A stretch of 64,000 nucleotides of DNA from an uncultured Modestobacter sp. (GTDB lineage: Bacteria > Actinomycetota > Actinomycetes > Mycobacteriales > Geodermatophilaceae), in contig NZ_CANKUD010000004.1 of NCBI RefSeq assembly GCF_947486615.1, forward strand, positions 124,001 through 188,000, given 5' to 3'. Positions 11,112 through 18,874 of the stretch are shown here, in pieces. The notes under the pieces are model-generated. The model was given only the letters and a program-made list of their open reading frames with translations. It had not been told where the DNA came from and did no database searches. Positions within the stretch are counted from its first letter, which is position 1. Each line of letters begins with the position of its first letter. The position numbers were made by a program, and so were the translations under genes.

Positions 11112-11405
11112 TCAGCCGGGGAACAGCGCGTCGACCCGGCGGGCGAGCTCGAGGTCCAGTTCGGTGAGGCCGCCCGCGGAGTGGGTGACCACCGCGACGC
11201 GCACCCTCGTCCAGCGCAGGTCGAGGTCGGGGTGGTGGTCCAGCAGCTCGGCGACGTCGGCGATCATGCTGATCGCCTCGACCGCGGCCCGGAAGCTGGG
11301 CAGCTCGAGCGTCCGTCCGATGCCGTCCGTGCCGCCCGACCACAGCGGCAGGCCGCCCAGTGCGGCGGCGACGTCGTCGGGGGACAAGCGCGGAGGACGC
11401 GGCAT
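11112..11405 (-). CDS. 4a-hydroxytetrahydrobiopterin dehydratase (pterin-4a-carbinolamine dehydratase)
   Basis: 97-aa protein of the PCD/DCoH family, which dehydrates pterin-4a-carbinolamine during pterin cofactor recycling. The active-site motif HHPDLDLRWTRVRVAVVTHSAGGLTELD contains the expected paired His and later His/Asp. The protein is the normal length. The start is ATG 11405. In actinomycetes without aromatic hydroxylases the role of this family is uncertain and may relate to molybdopterin metabolism. Confidence 0.88.
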   Translation of the reverse strand: MPRPPRLSPDDVAAALGGLPLWSGGTDGIGRTLELPSFRAAVEAISMIADVAELLDHHPDLDLRWTRVRVAVVTHSAGGLTELDLELARRVDALFPG

Positions 11406-11532
11406 GCGCCGATCATGCCCGCCGGAACGGCCCCGTCCCAGCGGCCCACGACGTGCGGATCGCGTGGCCCTGATGCAGGGGCCCGTTCTGAGCTCGCGAA
11501 GGACGGGGGGCAGCAGGGTCCTTCCACCTTCT

Positions 11533-12246
11533 TCAGGTGTGCAGCCCGCACTCGACCTTGTTCTTGCCGGCCCAGCGGCCGGCACGCGGGTCCTCGCCCG
11601 GGGCGACCGGGCGGGTGCAGGGAGCGCAGCCGATCGAGGCGTAGCCGATCTCCGACAACGGGTTCACCGGCACCTGGTGCTCGGCGATGTAGGCGTCGAC
11701 GTGCTCCTGGGTCCAGGCGGCCAGCGGGTTGACCTTCACCATGCCGCGCTTGGCATCCCAGTCGACGACCCTGGTGCCCGTGCGGGTGGCCGACTCGTCG
11801 CGACGCACGCCGGAGCCCCAGGCGGTGAAGCCGGCCAGCGCCTGCGCCAGCGGCTGCACCTTGCGCAGCGAGCAGCACAGGTCCGGGTCCCGCTCGTAGA
11901 GCTTCGCGCCGTGCGCGGCGTCCTGTTCCGCGACGGACTGCAGCGGCTGGACGTCGTGCAGCGTGATCGGCAGGACGCTGGTGATCCAGTCGCGGGTGCC
12001 GATCGTCTCGGCGAAGTGGTAGCCGGTGTTGAGGAACACCACGTTCACCCCGGGGACGGCGCGACTGGCCAGGTGCGCCAGCAGCCCGTCGGCCATCGAG
12101 GAGGTGATCGCGAACGAGTCCCCGAAGGTCTCCCCGGCCCAGGCGAGCACGGCCAGTGCCTGCTCGACCGGGTCGGCGATGCCCTCGAAGCGGGCATCGG
12201 CCTCGGCGGCCAGCTCCGGTGTCGGCTGGACGACAGCGGTGGTCAC
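11533..12246 (-). CDS. cysH: assimilatory adenylylsulfate (APS) reductase, 4Fe-4S type
   Basis: 237-aa enzyme reducing activated sulfate to sulfite with thioredoxin-like electron donors. The PP-loop region contains FAITSSMADGLLAHL. Four cysteines, CC near residue 124 and CAPC near residue 207, are the hallmark of the iron-sulfur APS reductases as opposed to PAPS-only enzymes, and the catalytic ECGLHT ends the protein. GTG 12246 overlaps the stop of the zinc-ribbon gene (GTGA). It is the last gene of the sulfur operon and supplies sulfite to the reductase encoded first. Confidence 0.93.
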   Translation of the reverse strand: MTTAVVQPTPELAAEADARFEGIADPVEQALAVLAWAGETFGDSFAITSSMADGLLAHLASRAVPGVNVVFLNTGYHFAETIGTRDWITSVLPITLHDVQPLQSVAEQDAAHGAKLYERDPDLCCSLRKVQPLAQALAGFTAWGSGVRRDESATRTGTRVVDWDAKRGMVKVNPLAAWTQEHVDAYIAEHQVPVNPLSEIGYASIGCAPCTRPVAPGEDPRAGRWAGKNKVECGLHT

Positions 12247-12413
12247 GGTCGGTTCACCCCAGTTCCGGTCAGGTGCACGGTGAAGGTGCGCAGGCACGAC
12301 GTGCAGTGCCAGCCCTCGTCCTCGGGGACGAGCTCCTCGTCGCCGCAGTACGGGCAGTGGAACACCGGGAGCTGCCGGGTCCTTCCCCGCCGCGGCTCGC
12401 CCTCCTCCGACAT
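12243..12413 (-). CDS. small zinc-ribbon protein of the sulfite assimilation operon
   Basis: 56-aa protein with two CxxC pairs (HCPYCGDEE and WHCTSCLRTF), a rubredoxin-like or zinc-ribbon knuckle. It begins 2 nt after the sulfite reductase stop and its own stop overlaps the cysH start, so it is fully embedded in the operon. Similar small proteins occur at this place in other actinomycetes. A role as electron carrier, metal chaperone or assembly factor is inference only. Confidence 0.85.
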   Translation of the reverse strand: MSEEGEPRRGRTRQLPVFHCPYCGDEELVPEDEGWHCTSCLRTFTVHLTGTGVNRP

Positions 12414-12415
12414 GG

Positions 12416-14095
12416 TCAGACCAGCCACTCCTCGTCGGCGCGCGCGACGTACTGGGCGAACCGCTCGCCCGGCTCGCGCCGGTCGAGATAGCCGCGCAGC
12501 ACCCGCTCGCAGTAGTCCGCCGTCTCGTCCTTGGTGATCTTGTGGCCGCGGAACTTGCGGCCGAACGAGGCCTCGACCCCGAGGTGACCGCCCAGGTGCA
12601 CCTGGAAGCCCTCGACGCTCTCGCCCTCGGCGTTGCGGACGATCATGCCCTTGAAGCCGATGTCGGCGGTCTGGAAGCGGGCGCAGCTGTTCGGGCAGCC
12701 GTTGACGTTGATCCCGATCGGCTCGTCGAACTCCGGCAGCCGCCGCTCGAGCTCGGCGTAGAGCTCCTGGGCGTGCGCCTTGGTCTCCACGATCGCCAGC
12801 TTGCAGAACTCCAGGCCGGTGCAGGCCATCGTGCCGCGGCGGAAGGCGCTCGGGCGCACCAGCAGGTCGTGCTCGGCGAGGGCGTCCACCAGCTCCTCGA
12901 CCCGGGCGTCCGGGACGTCGAGGATGACCAGCTTCTGCTGGGTGGTCGTCCGGATCCGGCCGCCCTGGGTGCCGTACTCCTCGGCGAGGTCGGCGATCCG
13001 GGTGAGCAGCGTGCCGCTGATCCGGCCGGTGCGCAGGGCGAAGCCGAGGGCGTTGTTGCCGTCCTTCTGCTTGCTGACCCCGACGTGGTCGCGCTGGTCG
13101 TGCTTCGCCGGGTCCGGAGCGGGGCCGTCGGGCAGCTCGGCGTGCAGGTACTCGTCCTGCAGCACCTGGCGGAACTTCTCCGGACCCCAGTCGGCCATCA
13201 GGAACTTGATCCGGGCGTGGTTGCGCGACCGGCGGTAGCCGTAGTCCCGGAAGATCGAGGTGCACGCCGCCCAGACGTCGGACACCTGGTCGGGCCGGAC
13301 GAAGACGCCGATCCGCTTGGCGAACATCGGGTTGGTCGACAGGCCGCCGCCGACCCACAGGTCGTAGCCGGCCTCGCCGGCCTCGTCGACCACGCCGACG
13401 AAGGAGACGTCGTCGATCTCGGGCTCGGTGCAGTGGTCGACGCAACCGGACATCGACGTCTTCCACTTGCGGGGGAGGTTGCTGAACTGCGGGTCGCCCA
13501 GGTACTTCTCCACGGTCTGGGCCAGCACCTCGGAGGCGTCGATGACCTCGTCGGCGAGGACGCCGGCGAGCGGGCAGTTCAGCATCACCCGCGGGACGTC
13601 GCCGCAGGCCTCCATCGTGCTGAGGCCGACCGACTCCAGCCGTCGCCAGATCTCCGGCACGTCCTCGATCCGGATCCAGTGGTACTGGACGTTCTGCCGG
13701 TCGGTGACGTCGGCGACGTCCCGGCCGAACTCGGTGCTGATGCCGCCGAGCACCCGGAGGGCCTCACTGGTCAGCTGCCCGCCGTCGATGCGTGCCCGCA
13801 TCATGAAGTAGGAGTCCTCGAGCTCCTCGGCCTCCAGCACGGCGGTCTTGCCGCCGGGGATGCCCTGGGCGCGCTGGGTGTAGAGGCCCATCCAGCGCAT
13901 CCGGCCGCGCAGGTCACCGGGGTCGATGCCGTCGAAGCCGGTGTGCGCGTAGATGTCCAGGATCCGCTGGCGGACGTCCAGGCCGTCGGAGTCCTTCTTC
14001 ATCCGCTCGTTCGGGTTCAGCGGCTCGCGGTAGCCCAGTGCCCACTGGCCCTGTCCGCGGACGGGGCGGTTGCTGGAGCGGGTGGGGGTCGACAC
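12416..14095 (-). CDS. sir: ferredoxin-type nitrite/sulfite reductase (siroheme, 4Fe-4S)
   Basis: 559-aa enzyme carrying out six-electron reduction of sulfite to sulfide. It has two ferredoxin-like half domains and two siroheme/4Fe-4S repeats; the cluster cysteines are in ACTGLEFCK (about 421-427) and NGCPNSCARF (about 466-471). The linked cysH and zinc-ribbon genes and the Cys leader peptide upstream favour sulfite over nitrite as substrate. GTG 14095 has AGAGGAGAA upstream. First structural gene of the operon. Confidence 0.94.
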   Translation of the reverse strand: MSTPTRSSNRPVRGQGQWALGYREPLNPNERMKKDSDGLDVRQRILDIYAHTGFDGIDPGDLRGRMRWMGLYTQRAQGIPGGKTAVLEAEELEDSYFMMRARIDGGQLTSEALRVLGGISTEFGRDVADVTDRQNVQYHWIRIEDVPEIWRRLESVGLSTMEACGDVPRVMLNCPLAGVLADEVIDASEVLAQTVEKYLGDPQFSNLPRKWKTSMSGCVDHCTEPEIDDVSFVGVVDEAGEAGYDLWVGGGLSTNPMFAKRIGVFVRPDQVSDVWAACTSIFRDYGYRRSRNHARIKFLMADWGPEKFRQVLQDEYLHAELPDGPAPDPAKHDQRDHVGVSKQKDGNNALGFALRTGRISGTLLTRIADLAEEYGTQGGRIRTTTQQKLVILDVPDARVEELVDALAEHDLLVRPSAFRRGTMACTGLEFCKLAIVETKAHAQELYAELERRLPEFDEPIGINVNGCPNSCARFQTADIGFKGMIVRNAEGESVEGFQVHLGGHLGVEASFGRKFRGHKITKDETADYCERVLRGYLDRREPGERFAQYVARADEEWLV

Positions 14096-14187
14096 GTCAG
14101 TCGTTCTCCTCTGCGCCGGCACGGGGTGCGTGCGCGACGCGGCCGGGTGCGGGTGCAGCGGGAGGCTGCGGGGAGCGGGGGCCGTGG

Positions 14188-14274
14188 TCAGCGCGGAGCG
14201 CGACAGGCGGCGCTGGAGACCCGCGCCAGATCGACGTGCAGGCGCGCCACGAGGAGAGCGCCGCAGTCCGTCAC
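14188..14274 (-). CDS. 28-aa cysteine leader peptide upstream of sulfite reductase
   Basis: A short ORF starting at GTG 14274 encodes MTDCGALLVARLHVDLARVSSAACRAPR and then stops at 14188 (read as two pieces: MTDCGALLVA, then RLHVDLARVSSAACRAPR). The core RLHVDLARVSSAACR is the motif of the putative leader peptides found before sulfur-assimilation genes in actinomycetes, with Cys near the end. It lies 92 nt before sir, same strand. By analogy with the cysteine-responsive attenuators described in mycobacteria, ribosome stalling at Cys codons probably controls the operon. Confidence 0.8.
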   Translation of the reverse strand: MTDCGALLVARLHVDLARVSSAACRAPR

Positions 14275-14315
14275 GGTCCGATCGTGCCACACCGGGACGC
14301 CGGAGGGGTGGGCCA

Positions 14316-14798
14316 TCAGTCGGCGGCGGGGACGCCGAAGGAGCGCCAGGCGCTCTCCAGCTCGATCATCTCCGCCACCTGGGGCGGCATCCGCCCGGCG
14401 ACCACGTCGGCCAGGGTCACGTTCTCCAGCACCCGGCGGTAGGCCTCGCGGGCAGCCACCCAGACCGACGCCAGCGGTTCCGCGGCCCCGGGATACTCGA
14501 CGTCCTCGGGGCGCTGGCCGTGCACCTCGGCGAGGAAGCCCTGCTCCACCCGCATGACCCGGGCGATCGAGACCTCCGCGGGCGGCAGGGCCAGCCGGTA
14601 CCCGCCCTCCCGGCCGCGCTGGCTGGTGACCAGCCGGGCGTGCTGCAGGTCGCCCAGGATCGCCTGCAGGAAGCGGGCCGGGATGCCCTGCGCCTGCGCG
14701 ATGCGGTCCGACGTCAGTGACGCCGGCGCCACGGCGGCCAGCTCGACGGCGGCCCGCACGGCGTAGTCGACCCGGGCGGAGATGCGCACGGAGCCCAT
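14316..14798 (-). CDS. Rrf2-family transcriptional regulator lacking cysteines
   Basis: 160-aa winged-helix regulator. The N-terminus VRISARVDYAVRAAVELA and the recognition region ARFLQAILGDLQHARLVTSQRGREGGYRL are typical of Rrf2 proteins. The whole protein contains no Cys, so it cannot bind an iron-sulfur cluster through Cys as IscR and NsrR do; in this respect it resembles CymR, the cysteine regulator of Firmicutes. It sits directly upstream of the leader peptide and sir on the same strand, so control of the sulfur operon is a reasonable inference. Alternative start: GTG 14789. Confidence 0.87.
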   Translation of the reverse strand: MGSVRISARVDYAVRAAVELAAVAPASLTSDRIAQAQGIPARFLQAILGDLQHARLVTSQRGREGGYRLALPPAEVSIARVMRVEQGFLAEVHGQRPEDVEYPGAAEPLASVWVAAREAYRRVLENVTLADVVAGRMPPQVAEMIELESAWRSFGVPAAD

Positions 14799-14825
14799 CC
14801 TGCCTGGTCTGCGAAGCTGGGCCGC

Positions 14826-15587
14826 GTGTCCCAGCTGCGGTTCACCACCTTGGTGGAGGCCCCGCTGACCGTTGCGTTCGACGTCGCGCGGTCACTCGGG
14901 CGGCCCTGGCCCCGGCCGCTGCGGGAGGTCGTCTCCGAACGGCCCTGGCGCGACGTCCACGAGGCGGAGCTGAGCGGGCGGCGCCGGCTGGTGCACACCC
15001 GGGAGTTCGCCGCCACCGGCGCCGGCACGCTGGTGCACGAGCAGGTCGACTGGCAGACCGCGCTGCCGGGGCCGCTGGGTGGCCTGGTCGACCAGACGGT
15101 GCTGCGCCGCCGGCTGGTCCGGGCGATGCAGGCGCACCTGGACGCCTACGCGGCCGCCGCGGCCCGCCGGGCCGCCGACGTCACCCAGGTCGTCGGCGCC
15201 GCGCTGGTCGACGACCGCAGGCGGGTGCTGGTCGCCCAGCGCGGGGCCGGTCCGCTGGCCGGTCTCTGGGAGTTCCCCGGCGGCAAGGTCGAGCGCGGTG
15301 AGGCCGAGCTGGCCGCGCTGGTCCGGGAGTGCCGCGAGGAGCTGGCCGTCGGCATCGCCCCGCAGGCATTCCTCGGTGAGGTGCCGCTGGACGGCGTCGT
15401 CGCCGGCGGTGCCCCCGGCGCGTCGACGCTGCGGGTGTGGTGGGGCCGGATCACCGCCGGCGAGCTGGTCGCCGCCGAGCACAGCAAGCTGCGCTGGCTG
15501 CCCGCCGAGGACCTCGAGGAGCTGCCCTGGATCCCGGCGGACCGCCCGCTGCTCCCCGCCGTCCGCTCCCTCCTCGCCCGCCTCTGA
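14826..15587 (+). CDS. SRPBCC domain - NUDIX hydrolase fusion protein
   Basis: 253-aa two-domain protein. Residues 1 to about 110 look like an SRPBCC/START-like ligand-binding domain (VEAPLTVAFDVARS, then TGAGTLVHEQVDW). Residues about 118-253 are a MutT-type NUDIX hydrolase: VVGAALVDDRRRVLVAQRGAGPLAGLWEFPGGK followed by a Nudix box (GGKVERGE...REcrEEL). The NUDIX part probably cleans oxidised nucleotides such as 8-oxo-dGTP. The fusion is uncommon and its purpose unknown. GTG 14826 is divergent from the Rrf2 gene with a 27-bp gap. Confidence 0.85.
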   Translation: MSQLRFTTLVEAPLTVAFDVARSLGRPWPRPLREVVSERPWRDVHEAELSGRRRLVHTREFAATGAGTLVHEQVDWQTALPGPLGGLVDQTVLRRRLVRAMQAHLDAYAAAAARRAADVTQVVGAALVDDRRRVLVAQRGAGPLAGLWEFPGGKVERGEAELAALVRECREELAVGIAPQAFLGEVPLDGVVAGGAPGASTLRVWWGRITAGELVAAEHSKLRWLPAEDLEELPWIPADRPLLPAVRSLLARL

Positions 15588-15599
15588 CGGTCCGGTGCC

Positions 15600-16964
15600 T
15601 CAGCCGGCGGCGTTGCCGGTGATGTTCCAGGCGGCCAGCCGCAGCGCCGGGACGGCGACCCGGTTGTAGCCCATCGGGCCCATCAGCCGGTACGGCTGCG
15701 GGTCGACCTCGGAGCCGACGACGACCGCCCCGGGGGCCAGCGCCTCCAGGTAGGACTGGGTGAACCGCAGCGTGCTCACCGGCGCGACCAGCTGCCCGTC
15801 CTCGACCAGCCAGACGCCGTTGCGGGTCAGCCCGGTCCAGACCGAGCGCCGCGCCTCGACGACCCGGGTGTACCAGAGGTCGCTGACCAGCAGCCCGCGC
15901 TCCAGCCCGGCGACCAGGTCGGTCACGCTGCCGCCGGAGCCGGGGGAGAGCACCGGGTCGCCGGCGACCGGGCCCCACGTGGTGCTGACGTCGGAGGCGT
16001 GCCCGGACGGCGCCCGGTCCAGCGCCGCGGCGGTCCGCCGATCGGTGGTCAGCCCCACCGGGACGCCGTCGCGCACCAGTTCGGTGCGGGCGGTGGGCGT
16101 GCCCTCGGTGTCGAAGGGCAGCCCGACGCCGGCGGCCGGGTCGTCGGTGAGGGTGACCGCCGGGTCGAACTGCTGCTCGCCCAGGCGCAGCCCCGAGGTC
16201 CCGTCGACGACGGCCTTGCCGTTGAACTGGCCCGACACCAGCCCGCCGACCAGGTCGGTGACCGCGGCCGGCTCCAGCACGACCGGGTAGGAGCCTGGGT
16301 CGACCGGTACGGCGTCGACGCCGGCCCGGGCCTTGGCACCGGCCCGGGCGCCCAGTGCGGCGCAGTCGAGGTCGGCGAGGCGGGCGGACATCGACCGGGC
16401 GACGCCGTCGGCGCCGGAGAGCCGGGCGATGCCGTCGCAGATCGCCGAGGTGGTCGCGCCGCGCAGGTGCCGGCCGGCGGTGTCGGCGAGCACGGTGCTG
16501 AGCGCGGCGGTCTGCACGAAGCCGGCGGTGCTCAGCCCGCCCGCGGCGGCGACGAACGCGGCGACGCCGGCGGCCCGGTCGGCGGGGGAGGCGGCCGCGG
16601 TCGCCTCGTCCGGGGAGCCGGCGGAGGTCAGCGGTGCCGGCTCGCCGAGCCCGGGCCAGCTGGGGTCGCGAGGGCGCAGCCGGGCGGCGGCGAGGGTGGC
16701 CGCGACCAGGTCGGCGACCGCGTCGGGGCGGGACCGGGTGGTGGCGGCGGTCGCCGTCCGGCCGCCGTCCACGGTCAGCTGCAGGTGCAGCGTCACCTGC
16801 TCGTCGGCGACGTTCTGGTGGATCGCGGAGTCGGCGAAGCGGGTCAGCGCCAGCGTCGAGCGCTCGGCGCGGACGGTCGCCGCGGCGTCGGCGCCGGCCT
16901 GCCGGCGCACCTCGCCGAGGACGGCACCGGCCAGGTCGTCGAGGAGGGAGTCGGGGGAGGGCAT
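15600..16964 (-). CDS. TldD/PmbA family metallopeptidase-like protein, TldE-type subunit
   Basis: 454-aa protein of the TldD/PmbA family lacking the HExxxH zinc motif, as expected for the TldE (PmbA) partner. Signatures are SAIHQNVADEQVTLHLQL near the N-terminus, QFNGKAVVDGTSGLRLGEQQFDPAVTL in the middle, and LERGLLVSDLWYTRVVEARRSVWTGLTRNGVWLVEDG in the C-terminal barrel. It starts at ATG 16964, overlapping the tldD stop by one base. TldD/E heterodimers degrade unfolded peptides and mature some RiPPs; no RiPP gene is visible here. Confidence 0.9.
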   Translation of the reverse strand: MPSPDSLLDDLAGAVLGEVRRQAGADAAATVRAERSTLALTRFADSAIHQNVADEQVTLHLQLTVDGGRTATAATTRSRPDAVADLVAATLAAARLRPRDPSWPGLGEPAPLTSAGSPDEATAAASPADRAAGVAAFVAAAGGLSTAGFVQTAALSTVLADTAGRHLRGATTSAICDGIARLSGADGVARSMSARLADLDCAALGARAGAKARAGVDAVPVDPGSYPVVLEPAAVTDLVGGLVSGQFNGKAVVDGTSGLRLGEQQFDPAVTLTDDPAAGVGLPFDTEGTPTARTELVRDGVPVGLTTDRRTAAALDRAPSGHASDVSTTWGPVAGDPVLSPGSGGSVTDLVAGLERGLLVSDLWYTRVVEARRSVWTGLTRNGVWLVEDGQLVAPVSTLRFTQSYLEALAPGAVVVGSEVDPQPYRLMGPMGYNRVAVPALRLAAWNITGNAAG

Positions 16965-18484
16965 CACCCGCGCACCCCCACCCGGACGCCGGAGAAGCGG
17001 GCCGGCGCCGCGCCGTGGCCGGTGTGGCCCACCTGCCCGGGCTGCCCCTTGCCGCAGTTGGGCGTGCCCCAGGCCCGCCACTCACCCGGCGCGCGGCCGG
17101 CGAGCATGTCCAGCGAGGACCAGAAGCGCGGCCCGATCCCGGTGTAGGAGGGGTTCTTGAGCATCCGGCCCTTCCGGCCGTTGCGCACCTCCCAGCCGAT
17201 CTCGCAGCCGAACTGGAAGTTGAGCCGGCGGTCGTCGATCGACCAGGAGCGGTTGTGCTCCATGAGCACGCCGTCGTCGGTGGCGGCGATCATCTCCTCC
17301 AGCGTGTGCGGGCCGGGCTCGAGCCCGACGTTGGTCATCCGGACCATCGGCAGGCGGGCGTACCCGTCGGCGCGCACGGAGCCGGCGTACCCCAGCCCGG
17401 CGAGGGCGGCGGAGTCACGGCCGGCCAGCACGCCCACCCAGGTGCCGTTGCGCACCGCGTCGCGGGCGGTGGCCGGGGTGCCCTCGTCGTCGTAGCCGAA
17501 GGAGCCCAGCGCGCCGGGGATGGTGGGGTCGATGGTGATGTTCATCAGCTCGGAGCCGAAGCGCAGCGAGCCGAGCTGGGAGAGGTCCAGCCAGGAGGTG
17601 CCGGCGAAGGCCGCCTCCCAGCCGAGGATGCGGTCGAGCTCGATGGCGTGCCCGACGGACTCGTGGATCTGCAGCGACATCTGCTCCCCGCCCAGCAGCA
17701 GGGTCGTCTCGCCGGCGGGGCACGCCGGCGCGGTGAGCAGCTCCTGGCACTCGGCGGCGATCCGGTCGGCGTGGCCGGGCAGGTCGAGCTCCCGCACCAG
17801 CTCCCAGCCGCGGGTGCCGTACTGGCCGCGGAAGGCCGGGTAGGAGCGGCGCTGGGTCTCCCCGTCCCCGACGGTGAGGCAGTGCATGCCGGCGCCGGTC
17901 TCCCGGACGTGCTGCCCGATCCGGGCGCCCTCGCTGGAGACGAACGCGGTGCGGGTGTCCCAGGCCTGGTGCAGCGCCTCGGCCACCGCGACCCCGGCCG
18001 CCCGCATGGTCGCGGTGACCCCGGTGAGCAGGTCGCCCTTCTCCGCCAGCGGCACGGTGAAGGGGTCCTCCAGGCACTCGCTGGCCCAGTCGGCCTGCAC
18101 GGCCGGGACGGCGACGAGCTCCATCGGCGGCCCGGGGACGGCGGCCGAGGCCTGGGCGATGGCGGTGGCCCGCGCGCCGGTGCGGCGGGCGTCGGCGTCG
18201 CCGGCCGGGTCGCCGAGGGCGGCGAAGCCCCACGAGGAGCCGACCAGCGCGCGGACGCCCAGCCCGACGGAGGTGGTCTGGGACAGCGAGCGGACGTCGC
18301 CGTCGCGGGCGGTCATCGACTCGTGCCGGCGGTCGACCAGCCGGGCGTCGGCGTACCGGGCCCCGGCCGCCAGCGCGGCCTCCACCGCAGCCGCCGCCGC
18401 CTCGAAGGCGGCCGGGTCGACCGCGGACGAAGCGCCGCCCCGACCTGCTCCACCGCGACCAGGTTCATTAGCCATGCTCATCAT
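16964..18484 (-). CDS. tldD: TldD-type metallopeptidase subunit
   Basis: 506-aa zinc peptidase subunit of the TldD/TldE complex. The metal-binding HExxxH motif is seen as IHESVGHAIELDR near residue 273, followed by GTPATARDAVRNGTWVGVLAGRDSA and the conserved MTNVGLEPG strand. A Gly/Ala-rich stretch precedes the domain. Start ATG 18484 has GGAGGA 9 nt upstream, with other ATGs at 18481 and 18475. It is operonic with the tldE-like gene. The substrate is unknown; the pair is cytoplasmic in known cases. Confidence 0.92.
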   Translation of the reverse strand: MMSMANEPGRGGAGRGGASSAVDPAAFEAAAAAVEAALAAGARYADARLVDRRHESMTARDGDVRSLSQTTSVGLGVRALVGSSWGFAALGDPAGDADARRTGARATAIAQASAAVPGPPMELVAVPAVQADWASECLEDPFTVPLAEKGDLLTGVTATMRAAGVAVAEALHQAWDTRTAFVSSEGARIGQHVRETGAGMHCLTVGDGETQRRSYPAFRGQYGTRGWELVRELDLPGHADRIAAECQELLTAPACPAGETTLLLGGEQMSLQIHESVGHAIELDRILGWEAAFAGTSWLDLSQLGSLRFGSELMNITIDPTIPGALGSFGYDDEGTPATARDAVRNGTWVGVLAGRDSAALAGLGYAGSVRADGYARLPMVRMTNVGLEPGPHTLEEMIAATDDGVLMEHNRSWSIDDRRLNFQFGCEIGWEVRNGRKGRMLKNPSYTGIGPRFWSSLDMLAGRAPGEWRAWGTPNCGKGQPGQVGHTGHGAAPARFSGVRVGVRG

Positions 18485-18700
18485 CGCGGACCATCCTCCG
18501 CCCCCGTCCGGCACCACACAAGGAGCGGCCGCCGCCCGTCGCGGACCGGGTGCCGGGAAGGCGGTGTCGAACGGTTGATCAATTGCTGCGGAGAGATCAT
18601 CGAAGCGTCGAAAAGTGTCCGGTCGCAACGGTTGTATTGCGTCGGTGTTTCGCGTTCTCCCAGGTGGTCGTTTGCACAGGTCACAAAATGATGACGGTCG

Positions 18701-18730
18701 TGGACTGCCTCTTCCGGCTCTGCCTAGGGT
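18701..18730 (+). promoter_or_regulatory. candidate promoter of the oligopeptide transporter operon
   Basis: Within the 390-bp gap 18485-18874, tggact (18701-18706) and tagggt (18725-18730) are separated by 18 bp and resemble actinomycete -35 and -10 elements. The transcript would have a 5' leader of about 140 nt before the substrate-binding gene. The gap also includes an unusually AT-rich stretch (18570-18690) that probably holds the tldD promoter on the other strand. Nothing else recognisable is in the gap. Confidence 0.3.
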
Positions 18731-18874
18731 CTGCCCCGTCGCTCCTGTCCGTCAGCGTCCCGACAGCTGCCTGACAGCGTGCGTTCACGCACGACCCCCA
18801 GTCCGTCCGGTGATCCCGGGTCGGTCAGACCTGATCGTTCCTCCCGCTTCCGCGGGTCGAGGAGGCAATCCAAC

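Noticed and set aside
11112-14290. Dissimilatory nitrite assimilation locus
   Set aside because: The reductase is linked to an APS reductase with CC/CxxC motifs and a Cys leader peptide, which fits sulfite assimilation better than nitrite.
18571-18586. SOS box in the tldD-oppA gap (tcgaacggttgatc)
   Set aside because: Only one half site matches TCGAAC, and the spacing to a second half is wrong.
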